In this document: positions 9,349-17,723 of the stretch, in pieces
Layout of the letters: each line of letters starts with the position of its first letter
Numbering within the stretch: position 1 is the first letter of the stretch
DNA from: Bradyrhizobium sp. AZCC 2262
Lineage (GTDB): Bacteria; Pseudomonadota; Alphaproteobacteria; Rhizobiales; Xanthobacteraceae
Direction: 5' to 3'
Assembly: GCF_036924535.1 (NCBI RefSeq)
Contig: NZ_JAZHRT010000001.1
Span: 6,696,001 to 6,760,000 of the forward strand
DNA: 64,000 nucleotides
Position numbers and translations under genes: made by a program
The notes under the pieces: generated by a model
What the model was told of the DNA's origin: nothing
What the model saw: the letters and a program-made list of their open reading frames with translations, nothing else
Databases searched by the model: none

Positions 9349-10707
9349 TTACTGCCGCAGCGCAGTCACATTGCTCGGCGTCCCGAAGGCCGTCTCTCCC
9401 GGAGCGGCGCGACGTTCGGGACGTGCGAGCCCGAGATGACCGCGCAAGGTCGTGCCTTCATAGTGCTCGCGGAAAATACCCCTACGCCGCAGCAACGGCA
9501 CCACTTCCTCGGCGAAAGCCTCGAAACCCGACGCGATCACGTCCGGCATCACATTGAATCCGTCGACAAAACCCGTCGCGAACCATTCGGCGATACCATC
9601 GGCAATCTGCTCGGGCGTCCCGACGACAATCCGGTGACCGGTGCCACCCGCCTGCGCCCGAACGAGCTGCCGCACCGTCAGATTGCCACGTTGCGCCGTC
9701 GCTACGGCTCCCTTGAAGAACGTCTGAATGCCATCGACCGGCAGCGGCAGCGGCGGCAATGGCTTGTCGAGATCGAGGCTATCGGCGGGGACGCCGAGCG
9801 TGCCGGCCAGGCGCCGCAAACCATATTCAAACGGCAACAGTTCCCACAGCTCTTGCTCGCGCCGCCTGGCCTCCGCCTCGGTACCGCCGATCACCGTCAC
9901 GAGGCCCGGAAATATCAGGATGTCGTTTGCCTCGCGGCCACGGGCCACGGCGCGCGCGCGCAGATCTCTGCTGTATTCCTCGGCATCCGCGAGCGTGAGC
10001 GCCATCGAAAACACCGCATCCGCATGATGCGCGGCAACGTCACGCCCCGCATCAGACCCCCCGGCCTGCACGATGATCGGCCGCCCTTGCGGCGACCGCG
10101 GCACATTGAGCGGTCCGGCGACGGAAAAATACTTGCCCCGATGATTGATCAGATGGATCCGCGCGGGATCGATCAGGCGGCCGGCGGCTTTATCGCCCAA
10201 GACGGCGCCATCCTCCCAACTGTCCCAGAGCGCGCTCACGACCTCCGCAAACTCGGCGCCTCTCTCGTAACGCGCATCGTGGGCCGGGCGCACCTCTGCG
10301 CCGAAGTTCCGCCCAGACACAGGGTCGGCAGTCGTGACGATATTGAGTCCGGCGCGCCCGCGGCTCACATGGTCGAGCGACGAGAAACGGCGCGCGATGT
10401 TATAGGGTTCATTGTAGGACGACGACGCCGTCCCGATCAGCCCGACATGTCTGGTTGCCGCGGCAATGGCGGTGAGAACGATGGTAGGCTCCAGCGATTG
10501 AAACGGCCGGAACTCGGGATTGTCGGAGAGCGCCGGGAAATCCGCCAGAAACACGGCGTCAAACGTCGCACGCTCGGCGAGCTGCGCGGTCCGGACCCAG
10601 TAATCGATGTCGTAGAAGCCCGCAGGATCCGAACTCGGCCAGCGCCACGCGCCGCCAAAGGTGCCGGCATTGAGGTGATTCAAGTTCAGATGGAGCTGTC
10701 TTGACAC
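9349..10707 (-). CDS. DszA/NtaA/SnaA-family FMN-dependent monooxygenase (luciferase-like)
   Basis: 452 residues from a GTG at 10707, chosen because AGGAG lies six bases upstream and conserved sequence begins there (HLNLNHLNAGTFGGAWR). It is a TIM-barrel bacterial-luciferase-like enzyme of the NtaA/SnaA/DszA group. Visible blocks are FDAVFLADFPALSD near residue 50, ARRFSSLDHVSRGRAGLNIV near 105 and GRPIIVQAGGSDAG near 225. Members use FMNH2 from a separate reductase plus O2 to cleave C-S or C-N bonds in the cytoplasm. It is the first gene of the operon with the rhodanese and Ssu-type importer. The upstream 424-base region probably holds the promoter. Confidence 0.88.
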   Translation of the reverse strand: MSRQLHLNLNHLNAGTFGGAWRWPSSDPAGFYDIDYWVRTAQLAERATFDAVFLADFPALSDNPEFRPFQSLEPTIVLTAIAAATRHVGLIGTASSSYNEPYNIARRFSSLDHVSRGRAGLNIVTTADPVSGRNFGAEVRPAHDARYERGAEFAEVVSALWDSWEDGAVLGDKAAGRLIDPARIHLINHRGKYFSVAGPLNVPRSPQGRPIIVQAGGSDAGRDVAAHHADAVFSMALTLADAEEYSRDLRARAVARGREANDILIFPGLVTVIGGTEAEARRREQELWELLPFEYGLRRLAGTLGVPADSLDLDKPLPPLPLPVDGIQTFFKGAVATAQRGNLTVRQLVRAQAGGTGHRIVVGTPEQIADGIAEWFATGFVDGFNVMPDVIASGFEAFAEEVVPLLRRRGIFREHYEGTTLRGHLGLARPERRAAPGETAFGTPSNVTALRQ

Positions 10708-11131
10708 GCAGGTCTCCTGATCCTCGACGGAGGACCGACTATGTTCGGAGCACATGTGAGAGGATCAACGAATGAGTGTGCGCCTGCTGCCAAGGTTACG
10801 TCAGGCGGGTCATACGCTTACGCATGTCGCCCGCCACTGGTCTGTCATTCGATCTCACGCGGCAATCCTCAGCAGCGCAACCTGCCATCGTAAATATCAG
10901 GCAGTTCAACGAAACGGTCAATGAAATGGGTATCCAATTTTAATCGCGAGACGTGCTCGCTGTCCTATTCAGAATAAGAATAGCGAATAGAACGATCTCA
11001 CCGGACGCACTTCGTGCCGGTGCGATTAGTTCTTGAGACAGGTGACTGGCGACAACCGACAAAGCGGTTATTCGAGCAATCGTCGCGGCCGACACAGAAT
11101 GCGGCGATGCGTCCAGGTCGCTGGATACGCG
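10708..11131. promoter_or_regulatory. upstream control region of the leftward organosulfur operon
   Basis: This 424-base stretch between the DszA-like gene and the Rrf2 gene has no convincing coding frame. It becomes AT-rich around 10920-11000. Within it is an inverted repeat CTATTC-N7-GAATAG at 10965-10983, and a further GAATAG follows at 10985-10990. On the leftward strand a TTGACC hexamer at about 10920 could serve as a -35 element, but no strong -10 is at ideal spacing. I read it as the promoter/operator of the operon starting at 10707, with the nearby Rrf2 protein as the natural candidate regulator; both points are inference. Confidence 0.45.
10965..10990. promoter_or_regulatory. inverted repeat CTATTC-N7-GAATAG plus extra half site, candidate operator
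   Basis: The arms CTATTC (10965-10970) and GAATAG (10978-10983) are perfect complements with a seven-base spacer. A third copy of the half site follows after one base (10985-10990). The element lies between the Rrf2-type regulator and the operon it would logically control. Binding is not shown. Confidence 0.4.
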
Positions 11132-11548
11132 TCACCCCTTCTTGATCATGTCTGCGATCGACAACCTGTCGAGAATATTGGCAGTCGCATCGCGCACTTG
11201 AGCCATCGTGCGGCGGACCTCACAACGTGCGACACTTTTACAATCGCGACAAGGTCTGTAGGCGGTGCGGCTGGCGCAAGCGATCGGTGCGAGCGGTCCA
11301 TCAAGAGTACGGATCACAAAGCCCACTTTGATCTTCTGTGGCGAGCGCGCAACCATGTACCCGCCCCCCGGTCCTCGTTTGCTCTTGACGAGGCCTGCGT
11401 TGCGCAGTTCCAAAAGAATGGCATCGAGGAATTTCTTCGATATGTTATTCGCTTTGGCGATTTCGTTCCCGCGCGCGGTCGAACCGGGTTTCAAAGCGGC
11501 AAGATAGACCAGAGCTTTGAGACCATATTTGCCTTTCGCCGTCAGCAT
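11132..11548 (-). CDS. Rrf2-family transcriptional regulator with four-cysteine cluster
   Basis: 138 residues from the ATG at 11548, where the typical Rrf2 N-terminus begins (MLTAKGKYGLKALVYLA); the open frame extends upstream but that part is not Rrf2-like. A winged helix-turn-helix occupies roughly residues 1-70, including ISKKFLDAILLELRNAGLVKS and the wing RGPGGGY. Cysteines at 91, 100, 103 and 109 (C-x8-C-x2-C-x5-C) lie where IscR, NsrR and RirA hold an Fe-S cluster, although the spacing differs from theirs. It is transcribed leftward toward the organosulfur operon and probably senses sulfur, iron or redox state to control it (inference). Confidence 0.87.
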   Translation of the reverse strand: MLTAKGKYGLKALVYLAALKPGSTARGNEIAKANNISKKFLDAILLELRNAGLVKSKRGPGGGYMVARSPQKIKVGFVIRTLDGPLAPIACASRTAYRPCRDCKSVARCEVRRTMAQVRDATANILDRLSIADMIKKG

Positions 11549-11779
11549 TGACCGAAAACCAGCACCTGCAGCCAATCCCTGTTGATAGCAACAATGCTCC
11601 ATCAATGCTGCATACAATAGAAAAATCAACCAGATTGTTGGCCACATAGAGCGGATTAGTTGCTTCGGGCCGCTGAGACCAGACACCCAGAGCGCGGCGG
11701 CGCTGCCTGTGACGTACGTCGGGCAATTGCAGCGACACAGGGAGGAGCAGCGATGGATTACCCTGCCATCGCTGCTCTC

Positions 11780-11815
11780 AATCTTGCTTCAAATCTTGCT
11801 TCAAATCTTGCTTCA
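11780..11815. repeat. three tandem copies of a 12-bp unit covering a stop codon
   Basis: The 12-base unit AATCTTGCTTCA occurs three times without change (11780-11791, 11792-11803, 11804-11815). The last copy contains, on the minus strand, the TGA stop of the haloperoxidase-like gene. Slippage here would change only the 3' untranslated sequence, because the stop lies in the first copy reached by the ribosome. Confidence 0.85.
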
Positions 11816-13633
11816 AACCTTGATCTTCGATCCGCCAAACCTTGTAAACGTGAAGCCATCGAACGGCTCAGCGAAGGTCGCCTTTTGCTCGCGAAGCAGG
11901 CTGATGACGAGATTCTCACCCTGCGAAAACGAGGCCGCCGCATCGGAGCGCCAGTGGATGCCGCCCCAGGTGCGGCCACCGGAATAGTTCAGCGCAAGCT
12001 TGTTCAACTCGCCGCCGACGGTCAGCGGGGGTCCTCGATACGGAATAAGCTTGGTCGGATCCTGCGGATCCGGTTGCACGGGGTTCGGAAACTCGCGGTT
12101 CTCGTCGTAGAACGCCTTGAGCAACGTGGCCGTGACCGCGGCAATGATCGCGGCACCTCCGGGATAGGACGAATGCAACGGTGCCCCCTCGGGAAAGACC
12201 TGGCCGAGCAGGAACGTGCCGTGTTTGGCACGGCTGCGCTCCAGCGCCTGCGAACCCAACAGGCTTTGGTGGATCGGATAGTCGGCCACGTTGTTGGCGA
12301 GACGTTGATGCACCAGTCCGGAGAAGGCCTCCGGGCGCACAATCCGCTGCTCATACCATTTCTGGTAATAGTTGACGCGGATCGCGAGCGAACCAGCCAG
12401 CGAGATGATCGACTGGTAATAGGCCAGCCCAAAGGTGCCGGAAGCTCCCCCCTGGGTTTTCGACCGAAGATAGGGATCGCTCGGCGCGGACGCCGGCTGG
12501 TTCCCCGGGAAGATGCCGCCATAGGCGGGATCAGCGCCGAACGCCGCCACGCCAAGCAGTTGATTGGCGACAAAGTTAAACGCCTGCGCGGTATGCGCAT
12601 AGGCGCCGAGGTCGCGCCCATTCGAAATGTAGCGCGGTGTCGTCTCATAAGCGATGCGCTCCCGCGGCGCGCCGCCGTTTTGCACGTGCAACCACTCATC
12701 GTACTTAGTCAGGAATTCTGACGTCGGCGCGTAAGCTCGGATTTTCGCCGAGAGGTTCTGATTGCCGAGCGGCACATCGCGATAGAGAAACTGGGATATC
12801 AGCGGACCATCCACCACGCCAGGAGGCGTCACCCAGCGCGGGGTAGCCCCTGTCGGATCGGCCGGATCGACATAGGTCACGCTGCCACGAAACAACGTCT
12901 GCGGGGTAACGCGACCGTTCAATTTCGGGCCATTGAATTCGGGAATGCGATTGAGTTCGTCCACCGCCGCCCGAATGCCGGCATTCGTGGTCTCGTCATT
13001 ATATTCACTAAAGGGCACGTCGCGCAGCAACGATTGCCAGTAAATCTCAACGGCGTCGGCCGCGCGCGCGGCGCTGGCGAGGGCAGGCGCGGCCGGCAAC
13101 TGGAATTGCGAGGCGTTGAGGCCGTCCAGGCTCACGGCAAGGGTACCGACCGGATTGACCAGCTTGCGCGTACCGCCGAGCGGGATCTTCTCGAAGTCGG
13201 CGGGGTCTCGCGTGGCAAATGCAGTGTTGGCCAGGCGCCAGGCTTCGCCATCCACCTCCCCGCGCGCATTGTGCGGCAGGCCGCGCGTATCGGAGCCGAT
13301 CGCGTTCGCGTAACGCTGCTGATCGCCATTGTTCGGATGCGACGGGATAGGCGCGCTTTCAAGATCGCTCGCGAGACTCTTTCGTAACTCGACCGCGCGA
13401 CGACGAAATCGCTCGTCATAGCTCGGCGCAGCAGAGGGGGATGACCCAGATTGCGCAGCAGCCGCCGGCTTCGTCTCGGTAGCCGCGGCGCTCCTCGATC
13501 GACCAACCGCCAGAACGGCGGCCGCGCCTCCAGACACCGCGAGAAATGCGCGGCGGCTCTCTGACTTTGGATGCTCTGCGTCGTCTTCCTGACGCCGTGA
13601 TGAAGAGGCGTTTGATTGGATTAGCTCTGACAT
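11813..13633 (-). CDS. Tat-exported vanadium-dependent haloperoxidase-like protein (PAP2 superfamily)
   Basis: 606 residues. A twin-arginine signal is visible at residues 26-44 (SRRAFLAVSGG followed by an Ala/Val-rich core). The C-terminal domain carries the vanadate site R-x3-G-x-H-x3-D as RTWGGIHWRSD (Arg554, Gly558, His560, Asp564), matching vanadium chloro- and bromoperoxidases. The other conserved stretch, normally S-Y-P-S-G-H-A, reads SYPGGAA at 489-495: the acid-base histidine is Ala494 and the serine is Gly492. It probably folds as a haloperoxidase or acid phosphatase-like enzyme outside the cytoplasm, with altered chemistry. It stands alone between the Rrf2 gene and a second Ssu-type transporter; AT-rich promoter-like DNA lies at 13690-13735. 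Confidence 0.85.
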   Translation of the reverse strand: MSELIQSNASSSRRQEDDAEHPKSESRRAFLAVSGGAAAVLAVGRSRSAAATETKPAAAAQSGSSPSAAPSYDERFRRRAVELRKSLASDLESAPIPSHPNNGDQQRYANAIGSDTRGLPHNARGEVDGEAWRLANTAFATRDPADFEKIPLGGTRKLVNPVGTLAVSLDGLNASQFQLPAAPALASAARAADAVEIYWQSLLRDVPFSEYNDETTNAGIRAAVDELNRIPEFNGPKLNGRVTPQTLFRGSVTYVDPADPTGATPRWVTPPGVVDGPLISQFLYRDVPLGNQNLSAKIRAYAPTSEFLTKYDEWLHVQNGGAPRERIAYETTPRYISNGRDLGAYAHTAQAFNFVANQLLGVAAFGADPAYGGIFPGNQPASAPSDPYLRSKTQGGASGTFGLAYYQSIISLAGSLAIRVNYYQKWYEQRIVRPEAFSGLVHQRLANNVADYPIHQSLLGSQALERSRAKHGTFLLGQVFPEGAPLHSSYPGGAAIIAAVTATLLKAFYDENREFPNPVQPDPQDPTKLIPYRGPPLTVGGELNKLALNYSGGRTWGGIHWRSDAAASFSQGENLVISLLREQKATFAEPFDGFTFTRFGGSKIKV

Positions 13634-13700
13634 GAAAACTCCCGGTGCGATGAGCTCGCCAACACGAGCTGGGGAACCGAGCCTAAGAGCCGCCCACGTA

Positions 13701-13731
13701 ATTGTCTATAATTTCTCTATACTATAATTCC
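13701..13731. promoter_or_regulatory. AT-rich element with ATTGTCTATAAT and repeated CTATAAT-like boxes
   Basis: Between the haloperoxidase-like start (13633) and the permease stop (13834), this stretch begins ATTGTCTATAAT and has a second ACTATAATT 18 bases on. It stands out against the GC-rich background. It could be the promoter of the haloperoxidase-like gene, and it shares TTGTCTA with a palindrome at 29609 and, more loosely, with one at 20691. Confidence 0.35.
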
Positions 13732-13833
13732 GGCTTGGACACGCGCTGCATTTTGCAATGGCGGAACGGAAGAAACGAATTCGACTTCCGATACACGAAG
13801 CATCCGACAACGCCTCCTGACAATGACGAACGC

Positions 13834-14619
13834 CTAAACCGATCGCCACGGTATGAAGCGATGCTCGAGCGACGAAGCCAGCCTATCGAGTGTGAAGCCG
13901 ACGACGCCCAAAACGACAATCCCGAGCATCACCATGTCCATTTCGAACCGCTCCCGACCTGCGATGATCAGCCCGCCAATGCCGGGGCCAATGGCCATGA
14001 AGTACTCCGCTCCGATCGTCGCCAGCCATGAATAGATCAAGGCGAGATGGATGCCGGTGAGAATCGACGGCAGCGCAGACGGCAGGTAGATCAGGCGAAT
14101 GAGTTGCCAGCGGCTGAATTGGAAGATCTCGCCTACCTCGATGTCTTTTCTCGAAGTACTGCGAACGCCTTCGACAATGTTGAGGATCACCGGAATCGAT
14201 GCCGCAAGCGCGATGAAGACGATCTTGGCCGCCTCATCGAAACCGAACCAGATCGAGATCAACGGAATCCAGGCCAGCAGCGCGATCTGCTTGAGGCCGT
14301 TGAACCACGTCGTGAAGATTCGGTCCGCAATCGACGAGAGCCCGAGCAGGATTCCGATCGTGCCGCCCAGCACGGTCCCGATCGCGAAACCGGTGAGATC
14401 GCGTCGCAGGCTTACCAGAAGATCAAAGGCCAGTTCGCCGCTTGCCAGCTCGCGCACGGCCGTCGCCGTCACTTTCTCCAGCGGCGACAGAAACTGCGGA
14501 TTGACCAAGCCCGAATGACTGAACAATTCCCATACAACCAGCAATCCCAAGGGAAGCGCGACGCCGCGAAGGCGCCGGCGCGATGGCGATACCTCGGAAT
14601 TGACGATATCAAGCGCCAT
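13834..14619 (-). CDS. SsuC-type ABC transporter permease (second of a pair)
   Basis: 261 residues, BPD_transp_1 family. The first membrane segment is LRGVALPLGLLVVWELFSH; the loop FQFSRWQLIRLIYLP near residue 180 matches the ATPase-contacting EAA region. It starts at the ATG at 14619 and overlaps the upstream permease gene by 11 bases, so the two are translated together and probably form a heterodimeric channel. Last gene of the importer operon SBP-ATPase-permease-permease running from 17445. Confidence 0.9.
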   Translation of the reverse strand: MALDIVNSEVSPSRRRLRGVALPLGLLVVWELFSHSGLVNPQFLSPLEKVTATAVRELASGELAFDLLVSLRRDLTGFAIGTVLGGTIGILLGLSSIADRIFTTWFNGLKQIALLAWIPLISIWFGFDEAAKIVFIALAASIPVILNIVEGVRSTSRKDIEVGEIFQFSRWQLIRLIYLPSALPSILTGIHLALIYSWLATIGAEYFMAIGPGIGGLIIAGRERFEMDMVMLGIVVLGVVGFTLDRLASSLEHRFIPWRSV

Positions 14620-15451
14620 CGATCCGCCACCGCTGAAGACGCCGCTCGATGACTGCGAGAACCTTGTCGGTCAAAAAGCCGGCAATCCCGATGACGGCCA
14701 TCGATACCAGGACCGTATCCAGCCAGAACATCTGGCGACCCCAGACCAGCAGATAGCCAAGCCCTTCCGAGGACGCGACGAGTTCGACGCTGACAAGGGC
14801 GATCCATGCATGGGTAAGCCCGTAACGTAGCCCGGTGAAAATAGAAGGGACGGATCCCGGCAGCACGACTAGACGCAGCTTCTGCAGGGCGTTGAACTGA
14901 AACGTCTCGCCGACTTCGATGAACTGCGACGATACATTGCGGATTCCGGCGCTGGTATTCATAACGACCGGCACGAACGCCGCCTTGGCAATCACCACGA
15001 TCTTTAGCGTTTCTCCGATACCGAGCAGAAGCATGGCGAGTGGAATCCACGCCAGCGCCGGCACCTGGGCAATCGCGGTAAACAGCGGCCGCACGTAATC
15101 GTCAACCGTGCGCGAAAGACCCATCGCCGCGCCGAGCAGGAAACCCGCCGTCGCACCGGCGGCAAAACCATAGATCACCCGAAGCAGGCTGAAGCCTGCG
15201 TGCGTCTTCAGTTCGCCGCTTCGAAGCATCTCGACTAGCGTCCCCGACACGTCAGCCGGCTTGGGCAGAATCTGCTCGGGCAGCCAACCCCAATGGGTGC
15301 CAGAGAACCAGATCGACAGCACGACCACCGGAAACACGAGCTTCCAGAGCAGCGGCGCAACGCCGCGCCAAGACCGGTCCCACACGGTTGACAATACGCC
15401 GCGGCCAATCGCGGTGACCTCACCTCCATCGATCGAATGAGAGATCGTCAC
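14609..15451 (-). CDS. SsuC-type ABC transporter permease (first of a pair)
   Basis: 280 residues, starting at a GTG at 15451 (MTISHSIDGG). Multiple membrane segments are evident (LLWKLVFPVVVLSIWFSGT and several after it), with an EAA-type loop FQFNALQKLRLVVLPGSVPS around residue 195. It is paralogous to the overlapping downstream permease, so the channel is likely a heterodimer rather than the homodimer of the classic SsuC system. Neighbouring ATPase and binding protein belong to the nitrate/sulfonate/taurine importer family. Confidence 0.9.
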   Translation of the reverse strand: MTISHSIDGGEVTAIGRGVLSTVWDRSWRGVAPLLWKLVFPVVVLSIWFSGTHWGWLPEQILPKPADVSGTLVEMLRSGELKTHAGFSLLRVIYGFAAGATAGFLLGAAMGLSRTVDDYVRPLFTAIAQVPALAWIPLAMLLLGIGETLKIVVIAKAAFVPVVMNTSAGIRNVSSQFIEVGETFQFNALQKLRLVVLPGSVPSIFTGLRYGLTHAWIALVSVELVASSEGLGYLLVWGRQMFWLDTVLVSMAVIGIAGFLTDKVLAVIERRLQRWRIDGA

Positions 15452-15506
15452 GTTACTTCCCGCCCAATTAGAGCCGTCGATGATCCGCAGCGTTTCGCCT
15501 CCAGCA

Positions 15507-16316
15507 TCATGCAGCTGGTCTCACCGTGAACGTATCGCCCGGCCGGATCGCTGCAGTTGGCACAGGCTCCTGTCCCTCGAGCGCGAGCAGCACTTCATTG
15601 CGGATATGGACGAGGTCGTCATCGGTCCGCAACCTGGGCCGTTTCGCTGACACGTCGAATATTCGCGAGATCCGGCCTGGCCGCGGGGCGAGGACGATGA
15701 CCCGATCGCCAAGGAAGACGGCCTCGTCGACGTCATGCGTCACCAGCACCATGGTGATCTTTTCGTGGGCCCAGATTTGCTGCAGCTCGATTTGCATCTT
15801 GCCGCGCGTCATCGCATCGAGCGCTCCGAACGGTTCGTCCAGCAGCAGGATCTGCGGGCGATTAACCAGGCCTCTCGCGATCGCTGCGCGTTGTGCCATT
15901 CCGCCCGACAATTGATACGGATATGCCCGCTCGAACCCCTGCAACCCGACCAGTTCGATGTGCGCGGCAATGGTTTCTTTCTTGAGGGCCGCGGCGAGAG
16001 GGGCATTTTGCAAGCCGAGCCCGACGTTCTGCCAGACGGTTGCCCATGGGAACAAACGCGGCTCCTGGAATACGATTCCGCGATCGAGACTCGTGCCCAC
16101 GATCGGCTTGCCGTCTTGCGTGATATCACCGCTGAAGCCGCGCTCGAGCCCCGCTAGCAGCCGCAACAGCGTGGACTTGCCGCAGCCGCTCGGGCCGACA
16201 ATGGACACGAATTCACCCGGCTGGATCGAAAGCGAAATATTGTTCAGCGCTTCGACCGGTGCCCCATCCACCGTGAAGGTCTTGCTGACGTGACGAATGT
16301 CGAGATGGCCGCCCAT
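15507..16316 (-). CDS. SsuB/TauB-type ABC transporter ATP-binding protein
   Basis: 269 residues with Walker A GPSGCGKST, Q-loop region IVFQEPRLFPWATV, signature LSGGMAQR, Walker B ILLLDEPFGALD and switch His in VTHDVDEA. All catalytic motifs are intact. The ATG at 16316 follows AAGGA. It lies between the binding-protein gene (40 bases upstream) and the two permeases, and is the cytoplasmic ATPase of that importer. Confidence 0.92.
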   Translation of the reverse strand: MGGHLDIRHVSKTFTVDGAPVEALNNISLSIQPGEFVSIVGPSGCGKSTLLRLLAGLERGFSGDITQDGKPIVGTSLDRGIVFQEPRLFPWATVWQNVGLGLQNAPLAAALKKETIAAHIELVGLQGFERAYPYQLSGGMAQRAAIARGLVNRPQILLLDEPFGALDAMTRGKMQIELQQIWAHEKITMVLVTHDVDEAVFLGDRVIVLAPRPGRISRIFDVSAKRPRLRTDDDLVHIRNEVLLALEGQEPVPTAAIRPGDTFTVRPAA

Positions 16317-16356
16317 GACGTTCCTTCATCTGCCTTCGAGCGAGATCACGACTCGA

Positions 16357-17445
16357 CTACTGGCCGATCGCAACTGGCTTTCCGGATGCATCGTAGGCTT
16401 GCCAGTAATTTGTGAGGCCCTGGCTCGCGAGCGCCTTGTCGAGAAAGGACCGGTCGAACCACCCGTTGACATCGACCTCGCGGCGGACGAGCCCGTATTC
16501 CTTGGCTTGCTTCGCCTGAAACCGGTAGTGCTCGATGATCGAATCGTCGATCAGGGGTGAATTGCGGTACTTCAATTCCTGATTCGAAAAATCGAATTTA
16601 TAGCCGGCCACGGGAAATCCGGTTCGCCCTGAAATCTCGAAGAATGCATCCCTGTTGGCTTCGTCCGACGACCACTTCGCCGCGCGGACGATAGCGTTGA
16701 CTATTTTCTGGGTGACATCGGGATGGGCACGCAGAAAGACTTCCTGCCCGATCAGCGTTGCATGACGCTCATAGCTTCGGCTGTCCTGTTTTGTCGTGTA
16801 GATGATCTCGGCCAGGCCCTTATCGACAAGCCCCGCGAGCGGAAAGTTGCCGAATGCCGCGTCGATGTCACGCGAAATCAACGCAGCGTTGGTCGTTGCC
16901 GTATCCATGTTGATGACCTGCAGGTCCTTTTCCTGCAGGCCATGCCCGGCAAGCGCCTTCACCGCGGCCAGATGATTGTTGGTTCCTCGGAATATCGAGA
17001 CCTTTTTACCCCGGAGGTCCTCGATTCGTTTGATGGGCGAGTCCTTCGGAACAGCCAGATAGGTCGGCGCATGCGCACCGGATGCAAGAATGATCTTGGT
17101 TTTGAGGCCGTTCGCACGCCCAATGATTTGCGGCAGATCCCCCTGAATGGCGAAGTCCAATTGGTTGTTGGCGAAGGCCTCGTTCACGGCCGGGCCTGCC
17201 CCCTTGAAGAACGACCATTCGATCTTGACGTCCGGCAGATCGCGCAGTTCGTCGTCGACATAACGTTCGGAGTGGGCAACTGCGGCCGACGATCCGCCGG
17301 CGAATTGGCGGTTGTCGGAGCCTACAGACGCGAACCCAATCCGGACCCGGAGCGGCTCCGCGACAGCAAGGCTGCCTCCCGCGGCCACCAACAACGCAAG
17401 GCTCATCCACAAGACATTCAGAACTCGCGATTTAATCGAGTACAC
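16357..17445 (-). CDS. SsuA-type aliphatic sulfonate solute-binding protein
   Basis: 362 residues from a GTG at 17445 with AAGGAG seven bases upstream. A Sec signal covers residues 1 to about 29 (ending near LAVAEP). The NMT1/SsuA-like fold shows WSFFKGAGPAVNEAFANNQL near residue 78 and DFAIQGDLPQIIGRANG next to it, resembling the SsuA ligand region. First gene of a four-gene importer operon (receptor, ATPase, two permeases). A sulfonate or related organosulfur ligand is likely but not proven by sequence. Confidence 0.87.
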   Translation of the reverse strand: MYSIKSRVLNVLWMSLALLVAAGGSLAVAEPLRVRIGFASVGSDNRQFAGGSSAAVAHSERYVDDELRDLPDVKIEWSFFKGAGPAVNEAFANNQLDFAIQGDLPQIIGRANGLKTKIILASGAHAPTYLAVPKDSPIKRIEDLRGKKVSIFRGTNNHLAAVKALAGHGLQEKDLQVINMDTATTNAALISRDIDAAFGNFPLAGLVDKGLAEIIYTTKQDSRSYERHATLIGQEVFLRAHPDVTQKIVNAIVRAAKWSSDEANRDAFFEISGRTGFPVAGYKFDFSNQELKYRNSPLIDDSIIEHYRFQAKQAKEYGLVRREVDVNGWFDRSFLDKALASQGLTNYWQAYDASGKPVAIGQ

Positions 17446-17723
17446 GAGCTTTCTCCTTATTCAGTGGCCACGACGTGGGCGGCGGCAATCGTGTTTAGTC
17501 GGCGCTTCAGCCCGCGATTGTCGAGCGTCAGGCGTTGCGAACCCGACGCATGCCGGTCATGCATACTAAGGACGACGATGATCCAAAGTCGATGAAATGG
17601 AATTACGTTCTTGGCGGCACAACGAGAATGCAACCAACGCAAACACCGGTGACGTAGCTTTCCTGTGCTCGGCGCACTACTGTGAGGTAATGCTCGGGGT
17701 CAAACGTGCCCCATATCAACTGA

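Noticed and set aside
9292..10704. Long plus-strand frame opposite the DszA-like gene
   Set aside because: No recognisable domain and Arg/His-rich composition typical of antisense frames; the minus strand encodes a clear monooxygenase.
11780..11815. Possible CRISPR-like array
   Set aside because: Units are directly adjacent 12-mers with no spacers; a simple tandem repeat.
11660..12721. Plus-strand frame opposite the haloperoxidase-like gene
   Set aside because: Starts within the repeat region with repeated LASN units and has no domain; antisense artefact.
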